In this document: positions 9,524 through 19,018 of the stretch, piece by piece
Position numbering within the stretch: position 1 is the first letter of the stretch
How the letters are laid out: every line of letters starts with the position of its first letter
Notes under the pieces: model-generated
What the model was told of the DNA's origin: nothing
The model's input: the letters and a program-made list of their open reading frames with translations, nothing else
Databases searched by the model: none
Source of the DNA: Marinibacterium profundimaris
Lineage (GTDB): Bacteria > Pseudomonadota > Alphaproteobacteria > Rhodobacterales > Rhodobacteraceae
Reading direction: 5' to 3'
DNA length: 64,000 bases
Assembly: GCF_002210095.1 (NCBI RefSeq)
Contig: NZ_AQQR01000006.1
Location: 62,001-126,000 of the forward strand
Program-made: the position numbers and the translations under genes

Positions 9524-10159
9524 TCAGCCCAGCCACCAGATCTCGCGGTAGCCCCGGCGCACCTTCCCGGCGCTTTCCAGCCGCGACAGGATCCGCGAGA
9601 CCGCGCCGCGCGACAACACGCACATGTCGGCCAGCTGCTCCTGCGAGAGCGGGATCGGCGTGTCGCGACCCAGGCTGTCGCCCAGCCGGCGCAGCACGGC
9701 CGACACCCGGTCCTCGGGCCGGGTCAGCATGAGGTCATGCGCGGTCTGCACGGCGATCATCGAATTCGCCGCCGACAGCGCCGCCAGCCCGCGCCAGAGG
9801 TCGGGCTGCATGTCCGCGATCTCCTCGATCACGGGCAGCGGCAGGTAGGCCAGCCGCGCTTCGGTCAGCGCCATGGTCGTCACGCTGCGCGGCTGCCGGG
9901 TCAGGGCCGAGGTCTCGCCGAACCACGATCCCGGGCCCAGAAGGTGCCCGATCAGCGGTGTTTCGTCCCAGCTCATCACGGCCACGACACCGCTTACCAC
10001 GCGGTAGATTCCGCCCGGCGGCTCTCCGTGGTCGTAGACGCGGACACCGCGCGCTGCATGCACGATCCGTGTACTCGACATGATCTGTCGGGACAGACCG
10101 TCGGGCAGGGTCATGAGCCAGCTTGCAGGCTCAGACCTTTGCAAATGGTCGAGTGACAT
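9524..10159 (-). CDS. Crp/Fnr family transcriptional regulator
   Basis: A 211-residue regulator with the family layout: a cyclic-nucleotide-binding-like beta-roll (about 25-115, with GGIYRVVSGVVAV and LLGPGSWFGETSAL), a dimer helix, and a C-terminal winged helix-turn-helix (about 168-208, LSQEQLADMCVLSRGAVSRIL). There is no N-terminal cysteine cluster of the FNR type, so it probably does not carry a 4Fe-4S cluster. The ATG at 10159 has a strong ribosome site (GGGGAGG). The 180 nt upstream contain an AT-rich stretch (about 10230-10290) that likely holds the promoter. The ligand and targets are unknown. Two near-identical TGTCA...GACA motifs lie nearby and could be its sites. Confidence 0.9.
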   Translation of the reverse strand: MSLDHLQRSEPASWLMTLPDGLSRQIMSSTRIVHAARGVRVYDHGEPPGGIYRVVSGVVAVMSWDETPLIGHLLGPGSWFGETSALTRQPRSVTTMALTEARLAYLPLPVIEEIADMQPDLWRGLAALSAANSMIAVQTAHDLMLTRPEDRVSAVLRRLGDSLGRDTPIPLSQEQLADMCVLSRGAVSRILSRLESAGKVRRGYREIWWLG

Positions 10160-10338
10160 AGAAGGGAACCTCCCCTAACTGAGTTCCAACACATCCCAGT
10201 GCCCGTCACGTGGTCCGCGGGCATTCTTCTTGGTCTTTCAATCATCTACGTGATTTCAAAATTAAGTATGATTGTATTTCGCTGAACGAACAATGGCCCG
10301 CATGTGATTTGCGTGTCCGGTTTGCCATGCCGGGTTCT

Positions 10339-11196
10339 TTACCTTGCGCAGGATTTGGGCGGAACCGGGGCAGCCGCGGCCCAGTCGGGGGCCGATTCCA
10401 CGATACGCAGGTGGTCGGCACCCAGGCTCGCCGCGATCAGGGCGCTTAGGTGGCCCATCGCTTCACGCAAGGTGCAACCGCTTGCGATCAAAGCGGAAAA
10501 CACGTCCCCAACCCCATGCGGCACCCCGTCGAGCCGGGCGGTCTCCACCAGGGTTCCGGCCGCGTCACCTGCCTCCGGGCCGACCTCCAGAACTCCTATG
10601 GACCCGTCCGAGACCGGCACCGAGGTGATCATCGCCCGACAGCCCAAGCCTTGGGCGGCTTCGGCGGTGCAGCGCACGGTTTCAGTATACAATCCGGTCA
10701 GCCAGCCAAGTTCGTAGAGATTCGGCGTGACAATGTCGGCGCGCGGCAAGAGCTCGGTCCGGATCGCCGCGGCCGCCGCGGCGTCGATGTAAAGCCCCTT
10801 CGGGCTGTCGCCCAGGACCGGATCCACCACGACGCGCAGATCCGGGACATCCTTCCGCAGCCGGTCGATCACCCATGCAGCCAGCTCCACGTGGGCGGCC
10901 GAGGGCAGGTAGCCGGTCAGCACCGTGTCATGCCGCGCCAGCCAGCCGTTCCGGGCCAAACCCTCCACCATGCCGCGGAGATCCTCCACCGGCACCCGGT
11001 GCGCCGCGACATGCGGCCAGCCCGGATGGTTCGACAGCATCACCGTCGGCAGGGGCGTGACCGCGACGCCCAGCCTCTGCAGAACGGGCACCGCCGCCGA
11101 GAGCCCGACATGGCCAAAGGCCACCTGGCTCGACAGCGCCAGGACACGCCCCGACCGCGCCGCCTCAGCCCCGGCCGTCCCACCGCTCTGCTGCAT
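10339..11196 (-). CDS. pdxY: Pyridoxal kinase
   Basis: A 285-residue ribokinase-fold enzyme that phosphorylates pyridoxal to pyridoxal 5'-phosphate in vitamin B6 salvage. It shows VLALSSQVAFGHVG near the N-terminus (19-32), VVVDPVLGD (122-130), VTPNLYELGWLTG, and the catalytic GVGD motif with Asp231. I start it at the ATG at 11196, preceded by AAGGAAG. The open frame runs to 11640, but that extension is low-quality Arg/Pro-rich shadow sequence. PdxY and PdxK are hard to separate by eye; the N-terminus and length favour PdxY. It is transcribed alone, downstream on the same strand from the divergent region shared with the MoxR operon. Confidence 0.88.
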   Translation of the reverse strand: MQQSGGTAGAEAARSGRVLALSSQVAFGHVGLSAAVPVLQRLGVAVTPLPTVMLSNHPGWPHVAAHRVPVEDLRGMVEGLARNGWLARHDTVLTGYLPSAAHVELAAWVIDRLRKDVPDLRVVVDPVLGDSPKGLYIDAAAAAAIRTELLPRADIVTPNLYELGWLTGLYTETVRCTAEAAQGLGCRAMITSVPVSDGSIGVLEVGPEAGDAAGTLVETARLDGVPHGVGDVFSALIASGCTLREAMGHLSALIAASLGADHLRIVESAPDWAAAAPVPPKSCAR

Positions 11197-11623
11197 CGCG
11201 GGTCTTCCTTCTTTCTCTGTCGCGGGTCGCCGGGCAGAGTGTCGCACGGCATATGGAACCCCGGCCGAATGCCGCCCGCTGTCCATGCGCGAGACCCTAG
11301 CCGCGCCGCCATGATGCGTCCACTGTCGACGGAGAGCGGGCGCAGGATCGCGGGCGAAGACAAGCGGGCGGAGGCACGGCGAAAGATGACGGCACAGCGT
11401 CGGGCGGCCGACAGGGGCCGGACCGCGCTGTGCCGCCGGCCTGACAGGTGGATCGATGTCCTGCGACGGCCCCCGCCTCGGGGCTGACCGGAATTGTGTC
11501 ACATGACATCCCCGCGCCCGGAAATCCTCAGCCCCATCCGCCGCCGGATCCATGACCAAAGTCGTATTTGGCCCGCCCCGGCCCGCGGCTAGCCTTCGCC
11601 CATCCCGGGGAGGGGAGACAGAC
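11197..11623. other. Divergent intergenic region, pdxY and MoxR operon
   Basis: This 427-nt stretch separates pdxY (minus) from the MoxR/Bat operon (plus) and should carry both promoters. It holds the TGTCACATGACA motif. The AGGGGAG ribosome site of the MoxR gene lies at 11609-11615. No gene is evident. Confidence 0.6.
11497..11508. promoter_or_regulatory. Inverted-repeat motif TGTCACATGACA
   Basis: TGTCA and TGACA half-sites are separated by CA, 127 nt before the MoxR start codon. It is nearly identical to the motif at 9435-9446. Operator function is inferred only from position and symmetry. Confidence 0.35.
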
Positions 11624-12583
11624 ATGAGCCCCAAAGACAACGAGGGCCTCCACCGCGAGAAGATCCGCGCGGTTCGGGACGCCCTGGCCGCAGGGCTGGT
11701 CGGGCACGAACTGCTGATCGAACGGCTTCTGATCGCGGCGCTGGCCGGCGGTCACGTGCTGATCGAGGGCGCGCCGGGCCTGGCCAAGACCCGCGCCGTC
11801 ACATGGCTGGCGCGCGCGGTCGACGGGTCCTTCGCGCGGGTGCAGTGCACGCCCGACCTGATGCCCGCCGACCTGACCGGCACCGCCGTTTTCCGCCCCG
11901 ACACGGGCGGTTTCGAATTCGTGCGCGGCCCGGTCTTTCACAACATCGTCCTGGTGGACGAGATCAACCGCGCCCCGCCCAAGGTGCAATCGGCCCTGCT
12001 CGAGGCGATGGCCGAGGGGCAGGTGACCTCGGGCGGCGAGACCCACGCGCTGCCGGTGCCCTTCCTGGCCATCGCGACCCAGAACCCGATCGAGCACGAG
12101 GGCACCTATCCGTTGCCCGAGGCGCAGCTTGACCGGTTCCTCTTCCACGTCTCGCTGCAGCTTCCGGGGGCCGAGGTCGAACGCCGCATCCTCGACCTGG
12201 TCGAGGCCGAAAGCCAGACCGCGCCCGAGATCGCCTCGGTCGGGCTTGAGCCGCTGATGGCGGCGCGGCGCGATGCGATGGCGGTGCATCTCTCGCCGGT
12301 GCTGCGCGACTATATCGTGCGGCTGGTGATGGCCACGCGCGACGAGGCGCTGGCCGACCGGGTGGACTATGCCGTCTCGCCCCGCGGGTCCCTGGCGCTG
12401 GCGGCGGCGGCCAAGGCGCGGGCCTGGCTTGACGGGCGCGACCACGCGCTGCCCGAGGATGTGGAGGCGCTGGCCGGCGATGCGCTGGCGCACCGGCTGG
12501 TGCTGACCTGGTCCGCCCGGGCCGAAGGCCAAACGGCGCGCGCGCTGATCGCCGATATCGTCGCCCGGACGGAGGCCTTGTGA
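11624..12583 (+). CDS. MoxR family AAA+ ATPase
   Basis: A 319-residue MoxR-type AAA+ ATPase, a chaperone-like motor that works with von Willebrand A-domain proteins. Visible motifs are Walker A GAPGLAKTR (49-57), Walker B VLVDEINR (109-116), and ATQNPIEHEGTYPLPEAQLDRF (sensor 1 and the family signature). The ATG at 11624 has AGGGGAG upstream. It is the first gene of a tightly coupled operon; its stop overlaps the GTG of the DUF58 gene by 4 nt. Together with that gene and the Bat genes it likely matures or inserts envelope or metal-dependent complexes. The client is unknown. Confidence 0.95.
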   Translation: MSPKDNEGLHREKIRAVRDALAAGLVGHELLIERLLIAALAGGHVLIEGAPGLAKTRAVTWLARAVDGSFARVQCTPDLMPADLTGTAVFRPDTGGFEFVRGPVFHNIVLVDEINRAPPKVQSALLEAMAEGQVTSGGETHALPVPFLAIATQNPIEHEGTYPLPEAQLDRFLFHVSLQLPGAEVERRILDLVEAESQTAPEIASVGLEPLMAARRDAMAVHLSPVLRDYIVRLVMATRDEALADRVDYAVSPRGSLALAAAAKARAWLDGRDHALPEDVEALAGDALAHRLVLTWSARAEGQTARALIADIVARTEAL

Positions 12584-13440
12584 CCGGCGCCGAGCTCAGG
12601 GCCCCGGAGCTGGTCGCCCTGCGCGGCCTCGCCGGGGCGGCGGCGCGGATGCCCGAGGGGCTGGGCGGTCTGCCAGGCCATTTCCGCGCGCGGCAGAAGG
12701 GGCAGGGGCAGGACGTGGCCGACATCCGCACCTATGTCCCCGGCGACGACGCCCGCGCGGTGGACCGCAACGTCACCGCCCGGACCGGTACGCTGCACGT
12801 CCGCACCCACCATGCCGACCGTGACCGCACCCTGCTGCTGGTCGCCGATTTCCGGCCCTCGATGCTTTGGGGCGTGACCCGCGCCTTCCGCTCTGTCGCG
12901 GCGGCCGAGGCGCTGGTGCTGCTGGGCTGGCGCGCGGTGGAGGCCGGCGGGCGCGTGGGCGTCGTGGCCCTGACCGCGCGGGGCCACGTGGCGGTGCCGG
13001 CGCGCGGACAGACCCGGGCGATGCTGGCGGTGATCGGCGCGCTGGTGCGCGCCCATGCCCAGGCGCTGGAGGCGGCGCGGGACGGGCTGGAGGATCCGCC
13101 GCTGGATGCCGCGCTTGAGAAGGTGCTGCGCATCGCGGGCAGGCGGGGCGAGATCTGCCTGGCCAGCGGCTTCGACACGCCCGGCCCGGCGTTGGAGATC
13201 CGGCTGGCCGAACTGGCCGACCGGGGCGAGCTGCGCCGGATCCGCATCGGCGACGGGGTGCGCGGCGGCCTTCCGGCGGGCATCTACCGGCTTTCCGATC
13301 CCGGCGGCCGGGTGATCCGCGCCGATGTCTCGGGCGAGGGGACGGAAGAGCCGGGCCAGCCCTCGGAAACCCTGCTTGATCCCGCGATGCCGCCCGCGCG
13401 GGCGCTGCAGATCCTGGACGGCGCCCATGGCCTCCGCTGA
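12580..13440 (+). CDS. DUF58 domain protein
   Basis: A 286-residue DUF58 protein, the constant partner of MoxR ATPases, related to von Willebrand A domains. The hallmark YVPGDDARAVDRNVTART occupies residues 52-69 (usual form: Y-x-x-G-D-x-x-R-x-I-x-W), followed by a Rossmann-like core (TLLLVADFRPSM). There is no transmembrane segment, so it should act in the cytoplasm beside MoxR. It starts at a GTG that overlaps the MoxR stop codon (GTGA), a sign of translational coupling, and it overlaps the next gene by 14 nt. Confidence 0.93.
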   Translation: MTGAELRAPELVALRGLAGAAARMPEGLGGLPGHFRARQKGQGQDVADIRTYVPGDDARAVDRNVTARTGTLHVRTHHADRDRTLLLVADFRPSMLWGVTRAFRSVAAAEALVLLGWRAVEAGGRVGVVALTARGHVAVPARGQTRAMLAVIGALVRAHAQALEAARDGLEDPPLDAALEKVLRIAGRRGEICLASGFDTPGPALEIRLAELADRGELRRIRIGDGVRGGLPAGIYRLSDPGGRVIRADVSGEGTEEPGQPSETLLDPAMPPARALQILDGAHGLR

Positions 13441-13783
13441 TCCCGATCCGCTGATCGGCCTGCACGGGTTTCGCCTGCCGCCCGACGTGCCGCTGCAGGG
13501 GCTGGCCGATGCGGCGGCGGCGCTGGGTGTCGGGCTGGCCTTGGCCGCGCTGCTGGCCCCGCTGGTCCTGCGCCTGACTGCGCGGCGCCCGAAGGCGCCT
13601 TCGGTCGAAACCCGCATCGCGGCCCTGAAGACAGAGCCCGACGCGATCCGGGTGCCCGCGCTGCTGTCCCTCCTGCAGTCCCGCGCGCCGGAAGCCGCTG
13701 ACCGGTTCCGCGCCGATCTCTACCGCCCCGGCGGATTGCCAGGGGCCGAGGCCGTGGAACAGGCCCTGCGCGAGGCCGGCTGA
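13427..13783 (+). CDS. DUF4381 family membrane protein
   Basis: A 118-residue protein with the DUF4381 layout: a short N-terminal LIGLHGFRLPP region, a single membrane helix (about 35-56, LGVGLALAALLAPLVL), and a cytoplasmic tail. I chose the ATG at 13427, which overlaps the end of the DUF58 gene by 14 nt. Proteins of this type occur between DUF58 and the BatA gene in many MoxR operons. Its role is unknown; it is probably a membrane scaffold for the complex. Confidence 0.8.
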   Translation: MASADPDPLIGLHGFRLPPDVPLQGLADAAAALGVGLALAALLAPLVLRLTARRPKAPSVETRIAALKTEPDAIRVPALLSLLQSRAPEAADRFRADLYRPGGLPGAEAVEQALREAG

Positions 13784-13784
13784 C

Positions 13785-14834
13785 ATGGTCTCTCTCGCCA
13801 CGCCCCTGCTGCTTCTGCTGCTGCCCCTGCCGTTGATCCTGACCCGCCTGCTGCCGCCCCGACGGGGCGAGGACCCGGCGCTGGTCGCCCCCGAGGCGAC
13901 GGTCAGCTGGTTCGCCGCCCATCGCCCGCCCGCGCCGCGCCGCCGCGCCCGCCTGCGCGCGGCGCTGCCGTGGGTGGCGTGGCTTTGCCTTGTGACCGCG
14001 CTGTCCGGCCCGCGCCTGGTGGTCCCCACCGCCGCGCTGCCGGTGACGGGGCGCGACCTCGTGCTGGCGCTCGATCTCTCCGGTTCGATGGTGCGCGAGG
14101 ATTTCTTCCTGGAGGGACAGGAGATCAGCCGCCTCGACGCGGTCAAGCGCGTGGCCGGGGACTTCGTGCGCGGCCGGGGCGGCGACCGGGTCGGTCTGGT
14201 GATCTTCGGCTCCGACGCCTATGTCGCGGCGCCACTGTCCTACGATGTCGAAAGCATCGCGGACCAGGTGGAGGAGGCGGTGATCGGCATTTCGGGCCGG
14301 GCCACGAATATCGGCGACGGGCTGGGGCTGGCGATGAAGCGGCTGGAGGCCTCCGAGGCGGCAAGCAAGGTGGTCGTGCTGCTCTCGGACGGGGTGAACA
14401 ACGCCGGGGCCGCGCGCCCGCGCGATGTGGCGCAGCTGGCCGCGGGGATGGGGATCCGGATCCACACGATCGCGCTGGGGCCGAAGGACCTGACCACGGC
14501 GGAGGAGGGCGAGCGCGGCGTGGTCGATGCCGGCACCCTGCGGGCCATGGCGGAGATGAGCGGGGGCGAAAGCTTTCGCGTGCGCAACCTGGAGGACCTG
14601 GAGGCGATGGCCGCCGCGCTCGACCGGCTGGAGGCCACCGACCGCGCGGGCGTTCCGGCCGAGATCTACCGCGCGCTCTGGATCTGGCCGGCGCTGGTGG
14701 CGCTGGCCTGCCTCGTAGCGATGCCGCTGGCCGGGGCGCTGCCAAGCGTCGGTGCCTGGCCCGGACGCCTGTTGCAAAGGCGCAGCGGCGGGGCGCCGGT
14801 CCGATCCCCGGCAACGGCGGAGCGCACCGGATGA
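13785..14834 (+). CDS. BatA-like von Willebrand A domain membrane protein
   Basis: A 349-residue protein with two N-terminal membrane helices (about 4-24 and 58-76), a von Willebrand A domain (about 90-290) and a C-terminal helix (about 305-322). The metal-ion adhesion site is present as DLSGSM (97-102), and later as the LSDGVNN region. Such proteins display a Mg-binding surface outside the membrane and work with MoxR. The ATG follows the DUF4381 stop directly, and the end overlaps the BatB start by 4 nt (ATGA). Confidence 0.92.
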   Translation: MVSLATPLLLLLLPLPLILTRLLPPRRGEDPALVAPEATVSWFAAHRPPAPRRRARLRAALPWVAWLCLVTALSGPRLVVPTAALPVTGRDLVLALDLSGSMVREDFFLEGQEISRLDAVKRVAGDFVRGRGGDRVGLVIFGSDAYVAAPLSYDVESIADQVEEAVIGISGRATNIGDGLGLAMKRLEASEAASKVVVLLSDGVNNAGAARPRDVAQLAAGMGIRIHTIALGPKDLTTAEEGERGVVDAGTLRAMAEMSGGESFRVRNLEDLEAMAAALDRLEATDRAGVPAEIYRALWIWPALVALACLVAMPLAGALPSVGAWPGRLLQRRSGGAPVRSPATAERTG

Positions 14835-15733
14835 CAGGGATCGAGCTCCTCCGCCCCTGGTGGCTTCTGGCCCTGCCGGTGCTGGGCCTGCTGGCCTTCT
14901 GGCTGCTGCACCGCCCGGCGTCGCTGGGCGCCTGGAAAGCGGCGATCGACCCTGCGCTGATGGCCGCCATGGCCCGCATAGGCCGCGTGCCCGAGGCCCG
15001 CGCCAGCCGCGCCGCGCTGGTCCCGCTGGGCGCCGCCGCCTGCGTCGTCCTCGCGCTCTCTGGCCCGGCGGTCGAGGTCCGCGACGCGCCCAGCTTCCGC
15101 AACCTCGACGGCGTGGTGCTGGTGATGGATCTCTCGCCCTCGGTCACCGGGGGCGAGGCTTTGGAGCCGCTTCGCACCGCCGCCCGTGTCCTTCTTGCCC
15201 GGCTCGGATCGCGCCCCGCCGCGCTGGTGGTCTATGGCGGCGACGCCTATCTCGCGGCGCCGCTGACATCCGACACGACCCAGATCGGCCTGACCGTCGC
15301 GCTGCTGGACGAGGACATCGTGCCCGACCCCGGCAGCCGCCCGGCCGTGGCGCTGGCCCGCGCCGGGGCGCTGTTGCGCGAGGCCGAAATCGTGGCAGGC
15401 GACGTGGTGCTGTTCTCGGACGGTGGCGGGATAGACGGCGCGGCGCACAGGCAGGCGGCGGACCTGGCGGGGCAGGGCGCGCGGCTCTGGACCGTCTCGG
15501 CCGGCGCCGCCGGGGACAGCGACACCGAAGCGCTGTCCGCCCTGGCCGAAACAGGGGGCGGGGCCCTGCATGACACCGCGCAGGCCAGCGCACTGGCCGA
15601 TGCCATCGCCGCCGGCCGCACCGCACGGCTGGGCGAGACGGATATCGCCATGCTCACCCTCAACGACCTTGGCCGCTGGCTGCTGCTGCCCGCCCTTCTG
15701 CTCTGCGCGCTGCTGTTCCGGAGGCGCGCATGA
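14831..15733 (+). CDS. BatB-like von Willebrand A domain membrane protein
   Basis: A second VWA protein, 300 residues long, with helices near 10-28 and 62-80, a VWA core with DLSPS at 100-104 (the D-x-S-x-S metal site) and a C-terminal helix (about 276-295, WLLLPALLLCALLF). The ATG at 14831 lies inside the BatA stop overlap. Paired VWA genes in tandem are the usual Bat arrangement, and the two may form a heteromer on the periplasmic face. It overlaps the next gene by 4 nt. Confidence 0.92.
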   Translation: MTGIELLRPWWLLALPVLGLLAFWLLHRPASLGAWKAAIDPALMAAMARIGRVPEARASRAALVPLGAAACVVLALSGPAVEVRDAPSFRNLDGVVLVMDLSPSVTGGEALEPLRTAARVLLARLGSRPAALVVYGGDAYLAAPLTSDTTQIGLTVALLDEDIVPDPGSRPAVALARAGALLREAEIVAGDVVLFSDGGGIDGAAHRQAADLAGQGARLWTVSAGAAGDSDTEALSALAETGGGALHDTAQASALADAIAAGRTARLGETDIAMLTLNDLGRWLLLPALLLCALLFRRRA

Positions 15734-16431
15734 CCTCCCTTCGCCCTCTGGCCCTGTCGCTTGCCGCCGTGCTCTGCCTGGCGCTGGCCATGGCGGTGGG
15801 CGGGCTTGCCCCCTTCGGACGGCTCGCCCTGTCGCTGGGCCTTGCCGGTCCGGCGCAGCTGCTGTTCTCCGATCCGGGCTGGGCCGGCCTTGCCGCGGCG
15901 CGCGCGGGGCAGTTCGACAGTGCCGCCGCCCGCTTCGCCCTGGTTCCCGGCGCCGATTACAACGCCGGCGTGGCGCTGGCCCGCGCCGGCCGCTACGCCG
16001 CCGCGCTCGAGGCCTTCGACCGCGCAATCGCCGCCGATCCGACCGACCACGAGGCCGCCGCCAATTTCGAACTGATCTCGCGGATCTATGCCGGCACCGC
16101 CATCTCGACCGAGGCCGCCTTTGCCATCGTCGAACGCGACAAGGACGGCCCGGTGGCCGAAGCCGAGATCGGCCTGGGCAACGCCCGCGCCTCGGGCACC
16201 GGCGACGCGGCCACCAACACCGGCACCACCCTGGGCCTGGCCGAGCTGCAATCGCGCGAGCAGCAGGCCGTCCGCAAGCAGTTCGACGACCGCTTCATGC
16301 TGGCCAACGACCGCTGGCTTCGGACCCTGGCCGACGTGCCGGGCGAATACCTGGCCGCCCGCATCCACGAGGAGCGCAAGCGCCGCGCCGCCGCCGGCCT
16401 CTCCCCGCCCGACCCGGAGGATCCGCGATGA
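15730..16431 (+). CDS. TPR protein of the MoxR/Bat operon (BatC-like)
   Basis: A 233-residue exported protein. A signal peptide or N-terminal anchor spans about 1-30. Tetratricopeptide repeats follow (about 48-115): AARAGQFDSAAARFAL, NAGVALARAGRYAAALEAFDRAIAADPTDHEAAANFEL. The tail is charged and rich in Ala/Glu. TPR proteins in this position are called BatC or BatE and probably bridge the VWA proteins. Start and stop both overlap neighbours by 4 nt. Confidence 0.85.
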   Translation: MTSLRPLALSLAAVLCLALAMAVGGLAPFGRLALSLGLAGPAQLLFSDPGWAGLAAARAGQFDSAAARFALVPGADYNAGVALARAGRYAAALEAFDRAIAADPTDHEAAANFELISRIYAGTAISTEAAFAIVERDKDGPVAEAEIGLGNARASGTGDAATNTGTTLGLAELQSREQQAVRKQFDDRFMLANDRWLRTLADVPGEYLAARIHEERKRRAAAGLSPPDPEDPR

Positions 16432-17618
16432 GCCAGCGCGTCCTCCTCTCGCTCCTGTGCGTCCTTGTGGCCCTGGCCCCGATCCGCACCCGCGCGCAGG
16501 ACATCCAGCCCGGCGACCTAAGCCTGACCCTGCGCGTCGAACCCGGCCCTGAAATCCCCTTCGTGGGCGAGATGGTCCTTGTCACGCTCGAAGGCGTCTT
16601 CCGCCTGCCGATCATCCGCGAACAGATGATCCAGCCCACGCTCGACGGTTTCTCCTGGATGCAGCTGGGAACCGATTACTGGTCCGATCAGCGTGTCGAC
16701 GGCTACCCGGTCAAGGTCTTCCGCCGCCGCATGGCGCTGTTCCCGGAACGGGCCGGCGCGCTAAAGATCGGCGCCTTCACCCACCGCCTCACCCTGCTGG
16801 GGCCGCACAACAAATGGGTCGAACACGACATCAGCTCCGAGCCGGTGTCGCTGGAGGTTGCCCCGCATCCGCAGGTCGACGGCTGGTGGCTTCCGGTGCG
16901 CCAGCTGCGGGTGTCGGATGACTGGTCCAACGCGCCCGACCAGCTGGGCGAGGGCGAAGGCGTGCTGCGCATGATCCGGGTCGAGGCGCTGGGGATCTCG
17001 CCCGACCTACTGCCGCCGATGCCCGAGATGACGAGCCCCGGCGCGGTGATCTTCCCGCATCCCGAAAAGCGGCTGGTGGACCTGTCGGCGCAGGGGCCTA
17101 TCGCGGTCGCCTTCTGGCGCTGGACGGTGATGCCGCAGACCCCGCCCTCGGCCATCGTGGAGCCGATCACCATCGATTTCTTCGACACCACCCGGCGCGA
17201 GATGCGGCGGGTGACGATCTCGCCCCAGCGGGTGGCGGTGGAGGGCGCGGCCATGGCCGATTTGCCGCCGCCGCAGGGGGCCGGACGCGCGCGGGCCGGG
17301 CTGATCCTTGGCGGGCTCGGGGCGGGGCTTGCCGCGGGGCTCGTGCTGCTTGTGCTCGGCCGTGCGCCGGGCCGGCGCGACCAGATCCTGAGGCGCCTGG
17401 GCCTGCATCCCGACCAGCGCGCGCTGGCCCGCGCCGCACGGCGCAGCGACGCCGCCGGCGCATGGCGCGCGGCGCGCCGGCTGATGCGGCACCACGCGGT
17501 GGGCGAGGCGGGCCAGGCTGCGATGAGGCAGCTTGAAACCCATCTTTTCGGCCCGGACCCGACCGCCCCCGACCTGCGCCGTTTCCGGCAGGTCTTCACC
17601 GGCGCGCTGGCGGACTGA
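16428..17618 (+). CDS. BatD-like protein (oxygen tolerance family)
   Basis: A 396-residue last gene of the MoxR/Bat operon. It has a cleavable signal peptide (ending APIRTRA-QD near residue 24), a periplasmic beta-rich region about 260 residues long, one membrane helix (about 285-310, [20 protein letters not shown]) and a cytoplasmic helical tail of about 85 residues. This is the BatD layout, although the periplasmic part is shorter than in Bacteroides BatD. The ATG at 16428 overlaps the TPR gene stop by 4 nt. The operon then ends facing the thiolase gene only 18 nt away. Confidence 0.85.
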   Translation: MSQRVLLSLLCVLVALAPIRTRAQDIQPGDLSLTLRVEPGPEIPFVGEMVLVTLEGVFRLPIIREQMIQPTLDGFSWMQLGTDYWSDQRVDGYPVKVFRRRMALFPERAGALKIGAFTHRLTLLGPHNKWVEHDISSEPVSLEVAPHPQVDGWWLPVRQLRVSDDWSNAPDQLGEGEGVLRMIRVEALGISPDLLPPMPEMTSPGAVIFPHPEKRLVDLSAQGPIAVAFWRWTVMPQTPPSAIVEPITIDFFDTTRREMRRVTISPQRVAVEGAAMADLPPPQGAGRARAGLILGGLGAGLAAGLVLLVLGRAPGRRDQILRRLGLHPDQRALARAARRSDAAGAWRAARRLMRHHAVGEAGQAAMRQLETHLFGPDPTAPDLRRFRQVFTGALAD

Positions 17619-17636
17619 CGCCTCGGCTTCGGGTCG

Positions 17637-18848
17637 TTACACCGTCTCGATCGCGATGGCCGTCGCCTCGCCCCCGCCGATGCAGATCGAGGCCACGCCC
17701 TTCTTCGCCCCGCGCGCCCGCATCGCGCCCAGCAGCGTCACCAGGATCCGCGCCCCCGAGGCGCCGATCGGATGGCCCACCGCCACCGCGCCGCCATGGA
17801 CGTTCAGCCGCTCGTGCTCGATCCCCAGCTCCTTCATCGAGGCCATGGCGACCACCGCGAAGGCCTCGTTGATCTCGAAGAGGTCGACCTCCTCCAGAGT
17901 CCAGCCGATCTTCTCCATCAGCCGCTGCTTGGCGTAGATCGGCGCCGTGGTGAACCAGCCCGGCTCTCCGGCATAGGACGCATGCCCCACGATCCGCGCC
18001 AGCGGGGCCAGACCCAGCTTTTCGGCCTGGCGCGCCGTGCCCAGCACCAGCGCCGCCGCGCCGTCGTTGATCGACGACGAGGACGCCGCCGTGATCGTCC
18101 CGTCGCGCTTGAAGGCGGGCCGCAGGTTGGGGATCTTGGCGGGGTCGATCTTTTGCGGCCCCTCATCCTGGCGCACCTCGGTCTCGCCCTTGCGGGTCTT
18201 CACCGTCACCGGGGCCAGTTCCCAGTCGAAGGCGCCGCTCTCGGCCGCCTGCTGCGCGCGGGTCACGCTGGCGATGGCATAGGCATCCTGATCGTCGCGG
18301 GTGAACTGGTAGCGCTCGGCGCAGTCCTCGCCGAAGGTGCCCATCGACCGCCGCGTGCCGTCGGGCCCGATGTCATAGGCATCCTCGAGCCCGTCCAGCA
18401 TCATGTGATCGAGAACCTTCGAATGCCCGATCCGCGCCCCGCCGCGTTCGTTCGGCAAGAGGTAGGGCGCCCCGGTCATGCTCTCCATGCCCCCGGCCAC
18501 GGCCAGGTCGACGCTGCCCGCCACCATCGCGTCATGCGCCTGCATCACGGCCTTCATCCCCGATCCGCAGACCTTCGACACGGTGGTACAGGGCACCGTC
18601 ACCGGAATGCCCGCGCCCAGCGATGCCTGCCGCGCCGGCGCCTGGCCCAACCCGGCCGAAAGCACGTTCCCCATCAGCACCTCCTGCACCGCCTCGGGCG
18701 CCACGCCGGCCCCCTCCAGCGCCGCCCGGATCGCGGTCGACCCCAGCTCGGTCGCCGGCACGCCGGAAAACGCCCCCTGGAACGCGCCCAGAGGCGTCCG
18801 TGCCGCACCCAGGATCATGATCGGATCGCTTGGCCTGTTCCCGTCCAT
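17637..18848 (-). CDS. Acetyl-CoA C-acetyltransferase (thiolase)
   Basis: A 403-residue thiolase that condenses or cleaves acetoacetyl-CoA. All three catalytic residues are visible: Cys94 ([11 protein letters not shown]), His359 ([10 protein letters not shown]) and Cys389 (ICIGGG). The length and the VCGSG and CIGGG contexts fit the biosynthetic (degradative-capable) AtoB/PhaA class. The ATG at 18848 has a strong AGGAGG. No beta-oxidation or PHB gene is next to it, so its pathway cannot be set from context. Confidence 0.93.
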   Translation of the reverse strand: MDGNRPSDPIMILGAARTPLGAFQGAFSGVPATELGSTAIRAALEGAGVAPEAVQEVLMGNVLSAGLGQAPARQASLGAGIPVTVPCTTVSKVCGSGMKAVMQAHDAMVAGSVDLAVAGGMESMTGAPYLLPNERGGARIGHSKVLDHMMLDGLEDAYDIGPDGTRRSMGTFGEDCAERYQFTRDDQDAYAIASVTRAQQAAESGAFDWELAPVTVKTRKGETEVRQDEGPQKIDPAKIPNLRPAFKRDGTITAASSSSINDGAAALVLGTARQAEKLGLAPLARIVGHASYAGEPGWFTTAPIYAKQRLMEKIGWTLEEVDLFEINEAFAVVAMASMKELGIEHERLNVHGGAVAVGHPIGASGARILVTLLGAMRARGAKKGVASICIGGGEATAIAIETV

Positions 18849-19018
18849 CTCGCTTATCCTCCTCTGTCGCCGGGACCCGTCCCCGGCCCTTTGCCCGCGA
18901 TCCTAGGCGCGTCCCGCCGCCTCCGCCAGCCCGGTCCGCGCCGTGGGCAGCGCCCCCATGACCCGCCCGCCTGGGGCACAGCCTCATGCCCGCGGGTGCA
19001 ATACCCGCCCGATCACGT

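Noticed and set aside
11197-11640. N-terminal extension of pyridoxal kinase by 148 codons
   Set aside because: The extension is Arg/Pro-rich, unlike the family, and the ATG at 11196 has a good ribosome site and the normal N-terminus.
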